From assembly GCA_002371135.1 (NCBI GenBank), contig DFGB01000039.1, positions 21,526 through 52,178 of the forward strand: a DNA stretch of 30,653 bases, in the 5' to 3' direction. The position numbers and the translations under genes were made by a program. Under the pieces are notes generated by a model. The model did no database searches, was not told the origin of the DNA, and worked only from the letters and a program-made list of their open reading frames with translations. Position 1 is the first letter of the stretch. Each line of letters opens with the position of its first letter. The DNA comes from Verrucomicrobia bacterium UBA3761. Lineage in GTDB: Bacteria; Verrucomicrobiota; Kiritimatiellia; RFP12; UBA1067. Shown in pieces: positions 16,267 to 23,021 of this stretch.

Positions 16267-16292
16267 AAGCGCGCCGGGCGACCGGCGCGCTT
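16267..16292 (-). terminator. Terminator of the ribosomal operon
   Basis: On the minus strand AAGCGCGCCGG, loop TCGC, CCGGCGCGCTT forms an 11-base-pair stem, followed by CGTTTATTGTTTTG. It lies 15 bases after the rpsU stop and very probably ends the rpmJ-to-rpsU transcript. Confidence 0.85.
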
Positions 16293-16306
16293 TGTCGATG
16301 GACTCT

Positions 16307-16510
16307 TTAGTTAAGTTCCATGCGGCCGCGACGCGAGCGATTGCGGATGCGCGCACGCTGCGATTTCTTGCGAGCCTTGACGCAGGGCTTCTCGAAATAG
16401 CGCTGGTCGCGGAGCTTCTTGAGAAGGCCTTCCTTGTCGAGGACCTTCTTGAGACGCTTGAGGCCGCGCTCGACGGATTCGCCCTTCTTGAGCTTGAGCA
16501 CAAGAGCCAT
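16307..16510 (-). CDS. rpsU: Ribosomal protein S21
   Basis: The 67-residue basic protein shows the S21 pattern: GESVERGLKRLKKVLDKEG, LRDQRYFEKPCVKARKK and an Arg-rich tail. S21 sits near the 3' end of 16S rRNA and helps initiation. The start is the ATG at 16510: a perfect GGAGGTGA lies just upstream within rplQ, and rplQ stop and rpsU start overlap as TAATG. Placement at the end of an alpha-type operon is unusual, because rpsU is more often alone or beside dnaG/rpoD. Confidence 0.93.
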   Translation of the reverse strand: MALVLKLKKGESVERGLKRLKKVLDKEGLLKKLRDQRYFEKPCVKARKKSQRARIRNRSRRGRMELN

Positions 16511-16923
16511 TATTTCACCTCCTTCACATCGGTCGCCTCGGGTGCCTTCTCCTCTGCGGGAGCGGCCGGAGCGACCACCCACTGGAGAATGCAGGTCTCG
16601 GCACCGTCGCCGCGGCGAGTGCCGAGCTTGACGATGCGTGTGTAGCCGCCCTTGCGATCTTTCATCGCGGGGGCGATTTCGGCGAACAACTTCTGCACAG
16701 CCTTGGGCTGGAGGATGCGGCTGGAAGCGAGACGGCGCGCGGCGAGATCCCCCTTCTTGGCGATTGTGACAACCTTGTCGGCATCCTTGCGTGCCTCACG
16801 CGCCTTGGGCAGCGTGGTGCGAATGGAGCCGGCGAGGATCAGGTTCGTGACGAGGCTCTTCATGAGCATCGCACGATGGGCGGTGGAACGCCCGAACTTT
16901 TTCATTACTCTTTGGTGACGCAT
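16510..16923 (-). CDS. rplQ: Ribosomal protein L17
   Basis: The 137-residue protein carries the conserved L17 features: HRAMLMKSLVTNLILAGSI, TTLPKAREARKDADKVVTIAKKGD and GGYTRIVKLGTRRGDGAE. Beyond about residue 118 comes an Ala/Glu/Lys-rich tail (APAAPAEEKAPEATDVKEVK), which is an extension relative to short L17 proteins. The ATG at 16923 follows AAGGAAAA at a normal distance. It lies 14 bases after rpoA, the usual order for this operon, and its stop overlaps rpsU. Confidence 0.95.
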   Translation of the reverse strand: MRHQRVMKKFGRSTAHRAMLMKSLVTNLILAGSIRTTLPKAREARKDADKVVTIAKKGDLAARRLASSRILQPKAVQKLFAEIAPAMKDRKGGYTRIVKLGTRRGDGAETCILQWVVAPAAPAEEKAPEATDVKEVK

Positions 16924-16937
16924 GGTGCAAATTTTCC

Positions 16938-17936
16938 TTATTTCTTCGATTCGAGAAGGCTCTCGTCGAACTTGTAGCCGAGGCAGAGACCGAGCTGGAC
17001 AAGCTTTTCCTTGATCTCGGTGAGCGACTTCTTGCCGAAGTTGCGATACTTGAGCATGTCGGCCTCGGTCTTCTTGGCGAGTTCGCCGACCGTGGCGATG
17101 TTCGCGTTGTTGAGGCAGTTGGCTGCACGAACGCTAAGCTCGATTTCGTTGACCGACATATTGAGGAGCTTTTTAAGCCTCTCGCGCTCGTCGGCATCCT
17201 TCTTCTCGGTGTCTTCGAACTCGAGGGTTTCATCGCCCGCGTAATCGACGAAGACATCGAGGTGGCGGCGAAGCACGGCACCGGCCGTCTTGAGGGCGGC
17301 GTCGGGGTCGATGCGACCGTCGGTCCAGATGTCGAGGATGAGCTTTTCGTAGTCGGTCCTCTGGCCGACACGCGTATTCTCGACGAGGAAGTTGCAACGC
17401 GTGATGGGCGAGAAGATGGAATCGATGGCGATCTTGCCGATCTCCTGATCCTTGCGCTTGTTGCCTTCTGCGAGGCAGAAGCCGCGCCCGGTGCGGACGT
17501 CGCAGGACATGTCGAGTTCGCCGTCGACGTCGAGGGTGCAAATCTCCTGGCGGGGATTGAGCACCTGGACGTTGTTGGCTTCAGCGAAATCGCCTGCGTA
17601 GACCGTGCAGGGCCCCTTGGCCTTGAGAGTGATGGTCTGGCTCTCGCGGCTGTAGGTCTTGAGCAACACGCGCTTGAGGTTGAGGATGATGTCGGTAACG
17701 TCCTCGGTGCAGCCGGGGATCGTCTGGAACTCGTGGTTGACGCCGCGGATTTTCACGGCGCAGATCGCGGCCCCCTCAATGGAGCTGAGGAGGACGCGGC
17801 GCAGCGAGTTGCCGATTGTCCTGCCGTAACCGATTTCGAAAGGCTCTGCGACGAATCGCGCGTAGTTGGTGCGCGAGACCGTCTCGTCCTTCTGGACGCC
17901 CTTGGGCATTTCGAACCGGCTCAAACGAATAGGCAT
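16938..17936 (-). CDS. rpoA: RNA polymerase alpha subunit
   Basis: The 332-residue protein has an N-terminal dimerisation domain (EPFEIGYGRTIGNSLRRVLL, GAAICAVKIRGVNHEF) and a C-terminal DNA-binding domain (ELSVRAANCLNNANIATVGE, LTEIKEKLVQLGL) joined by an acidic linker at about residues 230-255. It scaffolds core polymerase and contacts UP elements and activators. GGGAG precedes the ATG. It sits between rpsD and rplQ, as in many bacteria. Confidence 0.97.
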   Translation of the reverse strand: MPIRLSRFEMPKGVQKDETVSRTNYARFVAEPFEIGYGRTIGNSLRRVLLSSIEGAAICAVKIRGVNHEFQTIPGCTEDVTDIILNLKRVLLKTYSRESQTITLKAKGPCTVYAGDFAEANNVQVLNPRQEICTLDVDGELDMSCDVRTGRGFCLAEGNKRKDQEIGKIAIDSIFSPITRCNFLVENTRVGQRTDYEKLILDIWTDGRIDPDAALKTAGAVLRRHLDVFVDYAGDETLEFEDTEKKDADERERLKKLLNMSVNEIELSVRAANCLNNANIATVGELAKKTEADMLKYRNFGKKSLTEIKEKLVQLGLCLGYKFDESLLESKK

Positions 17937-17966
17937 GATTTTCTCCCAATGATATAGTTGATGATG

Positions 17967-17987
17967 ATCGCGACTAGGAGGCGCGAT
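17967..17987 (-). other. Small hairpin in the rpsD-rpoA gap
   Basis: ATCGCG at 17967-17972 pairs with CGCGAT at 17982-17987. On the transcribed strand the nine-base loop reads CCTCCTAGT, complementary to a Shine-Dalgarno sequence. It could be an mRNA regulatory or processing site; the evidence is only its pairing and location. Confidence 0.3.
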
Positions 17988-17991
17988 TTAC

Positions 17992-18600
17992 TTAGCGGGA
18001 GAAGAATTCGACGATCAACTGAACTTCGATGTTCTCCGGAATTTCGGCGCGTTCTGGAACGCTGAGGAGCGTGCCCTGCATCGTGGACTCGTCCCAAGAG
18101 AGCCAGGTCACGACAGGTGACTTGTGGACCTTGAGTGCATCGGCGACGCTGACCATGTCGCGATCCTTCTCGCGGATGGAGACGACTTCGCCCGGGCGGA
18201 CGATGTAGGAAGGGATGTTGCAAACCTTGCCGTTCACGGTGACGTGGCGGTGGGTGACGAGCTGGCGGGCGCCGGCGCGGGTCGCGGCAAGTCCCAGACG
18301 GTATGCGACATTGTCAAGGCGAGTCTCACAGAGCGCGAGGAGAATATCGCCCGTGATGCCCTGCTTGGCCTTGGCGCGCTCGAAGAAGAGACGGAACTGC
18401 TTTTCGCGCATGCCGTAGATGGCCTTGGCCTTCTGCTTCTCGCGAAGCTGAACGCCATACTCAGAGACTTTCTTGCGACGCTTGTTGGCGCCATGCTGTC
18501 CCGGGGGAGTGGGACGCTTCTCCAAAACCTTGTCGGGACCGAAAACCGGTTCGCCGAAACGACGCGCAACCTTGCTGCGCGGACCTGTGAAATGACCCAT
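17992..18600 (-). CDS. rpsD: Ribosomal protein S4
   Basis: The 202-residue protein shows the S4 layout: an N-terminal part with VLEKRPTPPGQHGANKRRK, then REKQKAKAIYGMREKQFR, and the S4 RNA-binding domain from about residue 95 (LCETRLDNVAYRLGLAATRA, RQLVTHRHVTVNG). S4 nucleates 30S assembly and represses its own operon in some bacteria. No zinc-ribbon cysteines are present in the N-terminal region. AGGAGG lies before the ATG at 18600, which starts right after rpsK (two-base gap). Confidence 0.97.
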   Translation of the reverse strand: MGHFTGPRSKVARRFGEPVFGPDKVLEKRPTPPGQHGANKRRKKVSEYGVQLREKQKAKAIYGMREKQFRLFFERAKAKQGITGDILLALCETRLDNVAYRLGLAATRAGARQLVTHRHVTVNGKVCNIPSYIVRPGEVVSIREKDRDMVSVADALKVHKSPVVTWLSWDESTMQGTLLSVPERAEIPENIEVQLIVEFFSR

Positions 18601-18602
18601 GA

Positions 18603-19046
18603 TTAGACCCTCCTGCGTTTACGTGCACGGCAACCGTTGTGCGGAACGGGAGTCGTATCGGTGATCTGAGTGACGCGGATGCCGGCGGCCTGGATGGCGC
18701 GAACCGCGCTCTCGCGGCCGGCGCCGGCGCCCTGCATCCTCACCTCGCACTCGTGCATGCCCTTGGCGACCGCGACGCGCGCCGCATCCTGGGCGACCAT
18801 CGTAGCGGCGAACGCCGTCGACTTGCGCGAGCCCTTGAAGCCAGCCTTGCCGGCGGAACTCCAGGAAATCACGCCGCCACGCGCATCGGCGATGGAGACC
18901 TGAGTATTGTTGAAAGTGGAACGGATGAAAGCGATGCCGGCGGGAATCGACTTGCCGGGGCGCTTCTTCTGGGCGGCCTCGCCCTCTGCCGGAGCGGCGG
19001 CGCCAGGCGCGGCGGCTGCGGCTTCATTCTTGATTTCTTCGCTCAT
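18603..19046 (-). CDS. rpsK: Ribosomal protein S11
   Basis: The 147-residue protein has the S11 core: FIRSTFNNTQVSIADARGG, WSSAGKAGFKGSRKSTAFAA and the C-terminal TPVPHNGCRARKRRRV. S11 lies on the 30S platform near the mRNA exit. About 28 N-terminal residues are an Ala/Glu/Pro-rich extension (EAAAAAPGAAAPAEGEAAQ) not found in most S11 proteins, with the same composition as the tail on L17 here. AAGGAGG precedes the ATG at 19046 at ideal distance, supporting this long start. Confidence 0.96.
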   Translation of the reverse strand: MSEEIKNEAAAAAPGAAAPAEGEAAQKKRPGKSIPAGIAFIRSTFNNTQVSIADARGGVISWSSAGKAGFKGSRKSTAFAATMVAQDAARVAVAKGMHECEVRMQGAGAGRESAVRAIQAAGIRVTQITDTTPVPHNGCRARKRRRV

Positions 19047-19059
19047 TTGCTATCCCTCC

Positions 19060-19440
19060 TTAGCGACCTGCCTGCTTAGGCATCGCGATGGAAACGCGCT
19101 TGCCGCCCTTGCGGGTGCGAGCATTCGTCTTCGTGCGCTGACCACGGACCGGAAGGCCCTTCTTGTGGCGCAGACCGCGATACGAACCAATCGAGATGAG
19201 ACGGCGGATGTTCTGCGAAACCTCGCGGCGGAGATCGCCTTCCACGCGGAAGTGATCCTGAATGTACGTCGTGAGCGCATGGATCTCGTCTTGAGTGATG
19301 TCGTCCGCCTTCTTCATCGGATCGACGTTGCAGGCCGCCAAAACATCGTCGGCGCGTTTTGGCCCGATTCCGTGGATGTACCTCAGGGCGTAGCGAATGT
19401 GCTTCTTGCCCGGGATATCCACACCCATCATTCTAGGCAT
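19060..19440 (-). CDS. rpsM: Ribosomal protein S13
   Basis: The 126-residue protein begins PRMMGVDIPGKKHIRYALRY and contains IHGIGPKRADDVL, a helix-turn element, then RRLISIGSYRGLRHKKGLPV and RGQRTKTNARTRKG, all typical of S13, which contacts the P-site tRNA and the 50S bridge. AAGGA precedes the ATG at 19440. It sits 13 bases before rpsK and 21 bases after rpmJ. Confidence 0.97.
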   Translation of the reverse strand: MPRMMGVDIPGKKHIRYALRYIHGIGPKRADDVLAACNVDPMKKADDITQDEIHALTTYIQDHFRVEGDLRREVSQNIRRLISIGSYRGLRHKKGLPVRGQRTKTNARTRKGGKRVSIAMPKQAGR

Positions 19441-19461
19441 AGTTGTTGGTTTCCTTTTGAG

Positions 19462-19575
19462 TTAGCCCTGGCGCTGCTTGTGGCGAGGGTTTGTGCAGAT
19501 CACGCGCACCACGCCTTTGCGGCGGATAATGCGGCAGTTCTCGCAAATGCGACGAACGGAACTACGTACTTTCAT
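19462..19575 (-). CDS. rpmJ: Ribosomal protein L36
   Basis: The 37-residue protein MKVRSSVRRICENC and onward has the zinc-binding pattern C-x2-C-x12-C-x4-H (ICENCRII, VICTNPRHK), so this is the zinc-containing form of L36. It is the first gene of the ribosomal operon here, about 30 bases downstream of the predicted transcript start. The leader shows no convincing Shine-Dalgarno sequence. The gene is small and easily missed. Confidence 0.94.
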   Translation of the reverse strand: MKVRSSVRRICENCRIIRRKGVVRVICTNPRHKQRQG

Positions 19576-19611
19576 AGTTGTTTTTATCTTATTCGGGTCG
19601 AATGAGGATAT

Positions 19612-19640
19612 ATTTTACCATATCTCTGCCGAATGCGCAA
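19612..19640 (-). promoter_or_regulatory. Promoter of the ribosomal operon (rpmJ)
   Basis: On the minus strand TTGCGC (19635-19640), a 17-base spacer ending ATGG and TAAAAT (19612-19617) are read. It matches the other promoters here in the TGG before the -10 box. Confidence 0.6.
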
Positions 19641-19673
19641 GGGGGGAAATAGAGAAATCGCGATGTTTGCCAT

Positions 19674-19702
19674 TTGCCTCTTTTGCGGGAATATGATATA
19701 AT
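19674..19702 (+). promoter_or_regulatory. Promoter of the isomerase-like gene, likely leaderless
   Basis: TTGCCT (19674-19679), a 17-base spacer and TATAAT (19697-19702) are followed by an ATG only 11 bases after the -10 box. Transcription would begin about four to six bases before the start codon, leaving no room for a Shine-Dalgarno sequence. It is divergent from the ribosomal promoter. Confidence 0.65.
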
Positions 19703-19713
19703 ATGCGCCCTGA

Positions 19714-20661
19714 ATGAAACTAGCGCTTTCAACCAACTGGTGCAACAGACGCATTGCCGATGGCGTCGAAATTGCTGAAAAAGCCTTGGAACTCGGGTTC
19801 GACGCTCTGGAGCTCGGGTTCCGCACGCCGCATTCGCAGGTCGCGGGATTCAAGGCTATGCTCGAAAAGATTCCCGTCGGCAGCATACATGCGTTCTGCC
19901 CGGTGCCGGTCTCCGCCCCTGCGGGCCATCCGGAGCTTTTCCAGCTCGCAAGTTTCTCGCAGAGCGAAAGCGCGCTCGCGCGAGCCCATCTTGTCAACAA
20001 CATACGCTTCGCAGCAGAAATAGGTGCGAAGACGGTTGTCCTCCATGCGGGGTGGGTCGCGTTTTCTTCACTTTTCAAAATAATCGACTCCACCCTTCTG
20101 CGCACCGTCCTTGCAAAGGGCGAAAGCAAAACCGATGCAAGGCCCTACGCGCAATTGCTCAAGAAAGCCAAGGCCATCCGGGCAAAAAACGGCGCAAAAA
20201 TGCTCGATCGCTTCAAACCAGTGCTCACGAGCGTGATTCCCGTGCTGGAAGAATGCCATATCCAGCTCGGACTCGAAAACCTGCCGTACCTCGAAGGCTT
20301 CCCGGACGAAAAGGAAATGTCCGCGCTCATGACAGAATTCAAGGACGCGCCGGTCCGCGGCTGGTTCGACACCGGCCACCACCGCGTCCGCGTCATGCAC
20401 GGATGGATAAATGATTTCGCGCCGGAGGCGAAAAACTACTTCGGCATGCATTTGAACGACGTCGTCGACTACAGCGACGACCATTTCGCGCCGGGCGACG
20501 GCAAAGTCGATTTCGCCGCGCTCGCGGATTTCGCCGCCGGCATCGACCACATCGTATTCGAGCCCAACTCCGACGTCACCGAAGAGGCACTGAAAAAGGG
20601 CATCGAGGTCATAAGGGCGGCGTTCGAAAGCCCCGGGGGCCAAGACGCCCAAGTCCGCTGA
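19714..20661 (+). CDS. Sugar-phosphate isomerase/epimerase-like TIM-barrel protein
   Basis: The 315-residue product fits the AP-endonuclease-2/xylose-isomerase-like TIM-barrel family. Visible strand-end motifs are LELGFRTPH, GSIHAFCPV, TVVLHAG, LGLENLPY, GWFDTGHHRVR and FGMHLNDVV, with DDHFAPGDGKVDF afterwards. The His, Glu and Asp residues in these positions usually bind a divalent metal. Family members isomerise sugars or inositols or act on damaged DNA; the substrate cannot be told. It is the first gene of the plus-strand block and probably leaderless. A dihydrouridine synthase gene follows after 19 bases. Confidence 0.8.
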   Translation: MKLALSTNWCNRRIADGVEIAEKALELGFDALELGFRTPHSQVAGFKAMLEKIPVGSIHAFCPVPVSAPAGHPELFQLASFSQSESALARAHLVNNIRFAAEIGAKTVVLHAGWVAFSSLFKIIDSTLLRTVLAKGESKTDARPYAQLLKKAKAIRAKNGAKMLDRFKPVLTSVIPVLEECHIQLGLENLPYLEGFPDEKEMSALMTEFKDAPVRGWFDTGHHRVRVMHGWINDFAPEAKNYFGMHLNDVVDYSDDHFAPGDGKVDFAALADFAAGIDHIVFEPNSDVTEEALKKGIEVIRAAFESPGGQDAQVR

Positions 20662-20680
20662 CACAACAACAGGCAACCAC

Positions 20681-21511
20681 ATGTACCTAGCGCCGTTGAG
20701 AGGAGTGACGATACGCTGCTTCCGCGAGACATTCTCGCGGGAGATTGCGGAAGCCGGCTTCAAAGAGGCCGTCACGCCGTTCATCTCCGCGAACGCGGGC
20801 GTCGATCCATTGAAAGACCGCGAGCTGCGCGGCGGGCCGCTCCCCTTCCGCGTGACGCCGCAATTCATAGGCAAAGACCCGCAAGCGCTGAAGACGTGTC
20901 TGGAGCGGATCAAATCGACGGGCTGCGAATATGCAGACTTGAATGCGGGCTGCCCGTTCCCGATGGTACGCAACAAGGGGCGCGGCTCGGGGCTGCTGAA
21001 GGATGCGGCGAAACTTGCCGCCATGCTAGAGGCCGGATGCGAGACGATGGGAGAAGGAAAGTTCTCCGTCAAGACGCGTCTCGGCGTAGAGCGGACGGAC
21101 GAATTGAAAGCACTGATGCCGCTCTTCAACGCATTTCCTCTACGCTTCATCATAGTCCACGCCCGGACCGCGAAAGAGATGTATTCAGGACGGCCGCACA
21201 TGGAGGAGTTTGAAGAGGTGAAGCGACTTTCGCGCAATCGCGTAATCTACAATGGCGACGCACCCTTCCCGCAGGAAAGCGACGAAGTGATGATCGGCCG
21301 GCCGTTCGTGCGGGCGCTTGGCGCGAGAGACGATTCGCACGAACTGCTCTCACGCTACATCGCCGCTTCGGCCCAAGAGCTCGGCGGCGGACCGGGAGTC
21401 GTCGGAAGAATCAAAGAACTTGTCGCGTATTGGAAAGATCTGCCGCGCTGGGAAAAGCTCTGGCCCGTCCTCAAACTCTCTCGAACTGTAAAGGAATTGG
21501 AAGCCCTTTGA
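20681..21511 (+). CDS. tRNA-dihydrouridine synthase
   Basis: The 276-residue flavoprotein reduces uridines in tRNA to dihydrouridine. It has the Dus signatures: LAPLRGVTI at the start (FMN loop), DLNAGCPFPMVRNKGRGSGL with the catalytic Cys91, VKTRLG, and IVHARTAKEMYSG. YNGDAP and MIGRPFVRAL near the C-terminus are the phosphate-binding end of the barrel. It is short for the family (typically 310-340) and lacks part of the C-terminal helical domain, so the subtype (A, B or C) is open. It follows the isomerase-like gene closely and is likely co-transcribed. Confidence 0.88.
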   Translation: MYLAPLRGVTIRCFRETFSREIAEAGFKEAVTPFISANAGVDPLKDRELRGGPLPFRVTPQFIGKDPQALKTCLERIKSTGCEYADLNAGCPFPMVRNKGRGSGLLKDAAKLAAMLEAGCETMGEGKFSVKTRLGVERTDELKALMPLFNAFPLRFIIVHARTAKEMYSGRPHMEEFEEVKRLSRNRVIYNGDAPFPQESDEVMIGRPFVRALGARDDSHELLSRYIAASAQELGGGPGVVGRIKELVAYWKDLPRWEKLWPVLKLSRTVKELEAL

Positions 21512-21542
21512 CCATTTCAACCTTTCAACGGTAAATAAAAAA
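21512..21542. repeat. Short repeat words before the UDP-glucose dehydrogenase gene (element 7)
   Basis: TTTCAACCTTTCAAC at about 21514-21529 has the same words as those before argS (22996-23010) and, inverted, TTGAAAAG at 12518 and 26575. There is no arm or core, so this may be the remnant of an element. Confidence 0.4.
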
Positions 21543-22895
21543 ATGAACAAGAACATAGTATGCATTGGCGCCGGGTATATCGGCGGACCGACGATGGCTG
21601 TAATCGCGAAGATGAATCCAGACCGCAAGGTCATGGTCGTAGACGTGAATGCGGAGCGCGTGGCGGCATGGAACTCGCCCGACTACGCACTGCCCATCTA
21701 CGAGCCCGGCCTCGTCGACGTCGTGAAAGAGACGCGCGGCAAGAACCTCTTCTTCACAACCGACATCGAGGGGGCTGTGAAGGAATGCGACACGATCTTC
21801 GTCGGCGTGAACACGCCCACAAAGATGTTCGGGCGCGGAGCGGGGCGGGCGAGCGATCTGCAATTCTGGGAGGCGACGGCGCGCGAAATAAAGGCCTATG
21901 CAAACCGCGACAAGATCGTAATCGAGAAATCGACCCTGCCCGTCCGCACCGCCGCGGCGATGGAAGCGATTTTGAACGACCACGCAACACACCGTTTCAC
22001 CGTCCTCTCCAACCCCGAATTCCTGGCGGAAGGCACGGCTATCAACGATTTGCTGGAGCCCGACCGCGTCCTCATCGGCGGCCCGCAGGATGAAAACGGG
22101 CTTGCCGCGATTGCCGAGGCGATGGAGATTTACGCCGCATGGGTGCCGCGCGAGAAGATCCTGACTACGAACGTATGGTCCGCCGAACTCACCAAACTCG
22201 CCGCGAACGCATTTCTCGCGCAAAGGGTCTCCTCCATCAACGCAATCGCAGGACTCTGCGAGGCGACGGGCGCAGATGTCGATGAAGTCGCCCGCGTGAT
22301 CGGCGCCGACCGCCGCATCGGGCCGAAGTTCCTCAAGGCCGGACCGGGATTCGGCGGAAGCTGCTTCAAAAAGGACGTCCTCAACCTCGTCTACCTTTGC
22401 GAATCGTTCAGCCTGCACACGGCGGCGGAATACTGGAGCGGCGTCATCAAGATGAACGAGCACCAGCAGGAGCGCATCGTCTCGCGACTGTTCAAAGAGA
22501 TGTTCAACACCCTCGCAAACAGGAAGATAGCGCTCTTCGGTTTTGCATTCAAGGCCGACACGGGCGACACTCGCGAAACTCCATCCGGCCGCGTGGCGCG
22601 ACTCCTCGCCGAAGAGCACGTCCGCCTCGCAATCACCGACCCCAAAGCCCTTCCCAACGCCAGGCGCGACCTCGCCGACCTCGACAATGTGGAATATTTC
22701 GACGACGAATACGAAGCGGCAAAAGACGCCGACGCGGTAGTCGTGATGACCGACTGGAAATCATACCCGAAGCTCGACTGGGAAAAAATCTACGACCTCA
22801 TGCGCAAACCTTCGCTCGTGTTCGACACGCGCAACTGCCTCGACCGCAAGCGCCTCGCCGCCATCGGCTTCAAGGTCCTCAACATCGGAAAATAA
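21543..22895 (+). CDS. ugd: UDP-glucose 6-dehydrogenase, eukaryote-like subtype
   Basis: The 450-residue enzyme oxidises UDP-glucose to UDP-glucuronate with two NAD. The Rossmann motif GAGYIGGP is at residues 9-16; VGVNTPTK, EKSTLPVRT and LSNPEFLAEGTAI are conserved, and the catalytic Cys274 is in GFGGSCFKKD. The opening (NIVCIGAGYIGGP, PIYEPGL) and the extended VNTPTKMFGRGAGRASDL segment match the longer animal/plant-like subtype rather than the common shorter bacterial Ugd. The product feeds polysaccharides, consistent with the sugar transferase downstream. No Shine-Dalgarno sequence is seen. Gene length and all motifs are intact. Confidence 0.93.
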   Translation: MNKNIVCIGAGYIGGPTMAVIAKMNPDRKVMVVDVNAERVAAWNSPDYALPIYEPGLVDVVKETRGKNLFFTTDIEGAVKECDTIFVGVNTPTKMFGRGAGRASDLQFWEATAREIKAYANRDKIVIEKSTLPVRTAAAMEAILNDHATHRFTVLSNPEFLAEGTAINDLLEPDRVLIGGPQDENGLAAIAEAMEIYAAWVPREKILTTNVWSAELTKLAANAFLAQRVSSINAIAGLCEATGADVDEVARVIGADRRIGPKFLKAGPGFGGSCFKKDVLNLVYLCESFSLHTAAEYWSGVIKMNEHQQERIVSRLFKEMFNTLANRKIALFGFAFKADTGDTRETPSGRVARLLAEEHVRLAITDPKALPNARRDLADLDNVEYFDDEYEAAKDADAVVVMTDWKSYPKLDWEKIYDLMRKPSLVFDTRNCLDRKRLAAIGFKVLNIGK

Positions 22896-23021
22896 AAGAA
22901 GTCCGAAGTCTCGAGTCCTGCGCAAAGTTGACCGACTGGAGGCAACTTGGACAACTCAGCACTCAGGATTCATGACTTAAGGCTCAGGCCTTTTCAACCT
23001 TTCAACTTTTAAACTTTTCAG
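22896..23021. repeat. Intergenic repeat element before argS (element 8)
   Basis: AAGTCCGAAGTCTCGAGTCC (22900-22919) and CACTCAGGATTCATGACTTAAGG (after 22960) are inverse-related period-7 arms. They are followed by TTTTCAACCTTTCAACTTTT-type words (22990-23018) running up to the argS ATG. No core boxes are recognised. Confidence 0.55.

Noticed and set aside
17967..17987. S4 autoregulatory pseudoknot in the rpsD-rpoA gap
   Set aside because: Only one six-base-pair hairpin can be seen, with no similarity to known S4 sites; kept only as a small hairpin.
21525..22619. 364-codon minus-strand frame opposite the UDP-glucose dehydrogenase
   Set aside because: It is a shadow of an intact, motif-complete gene.
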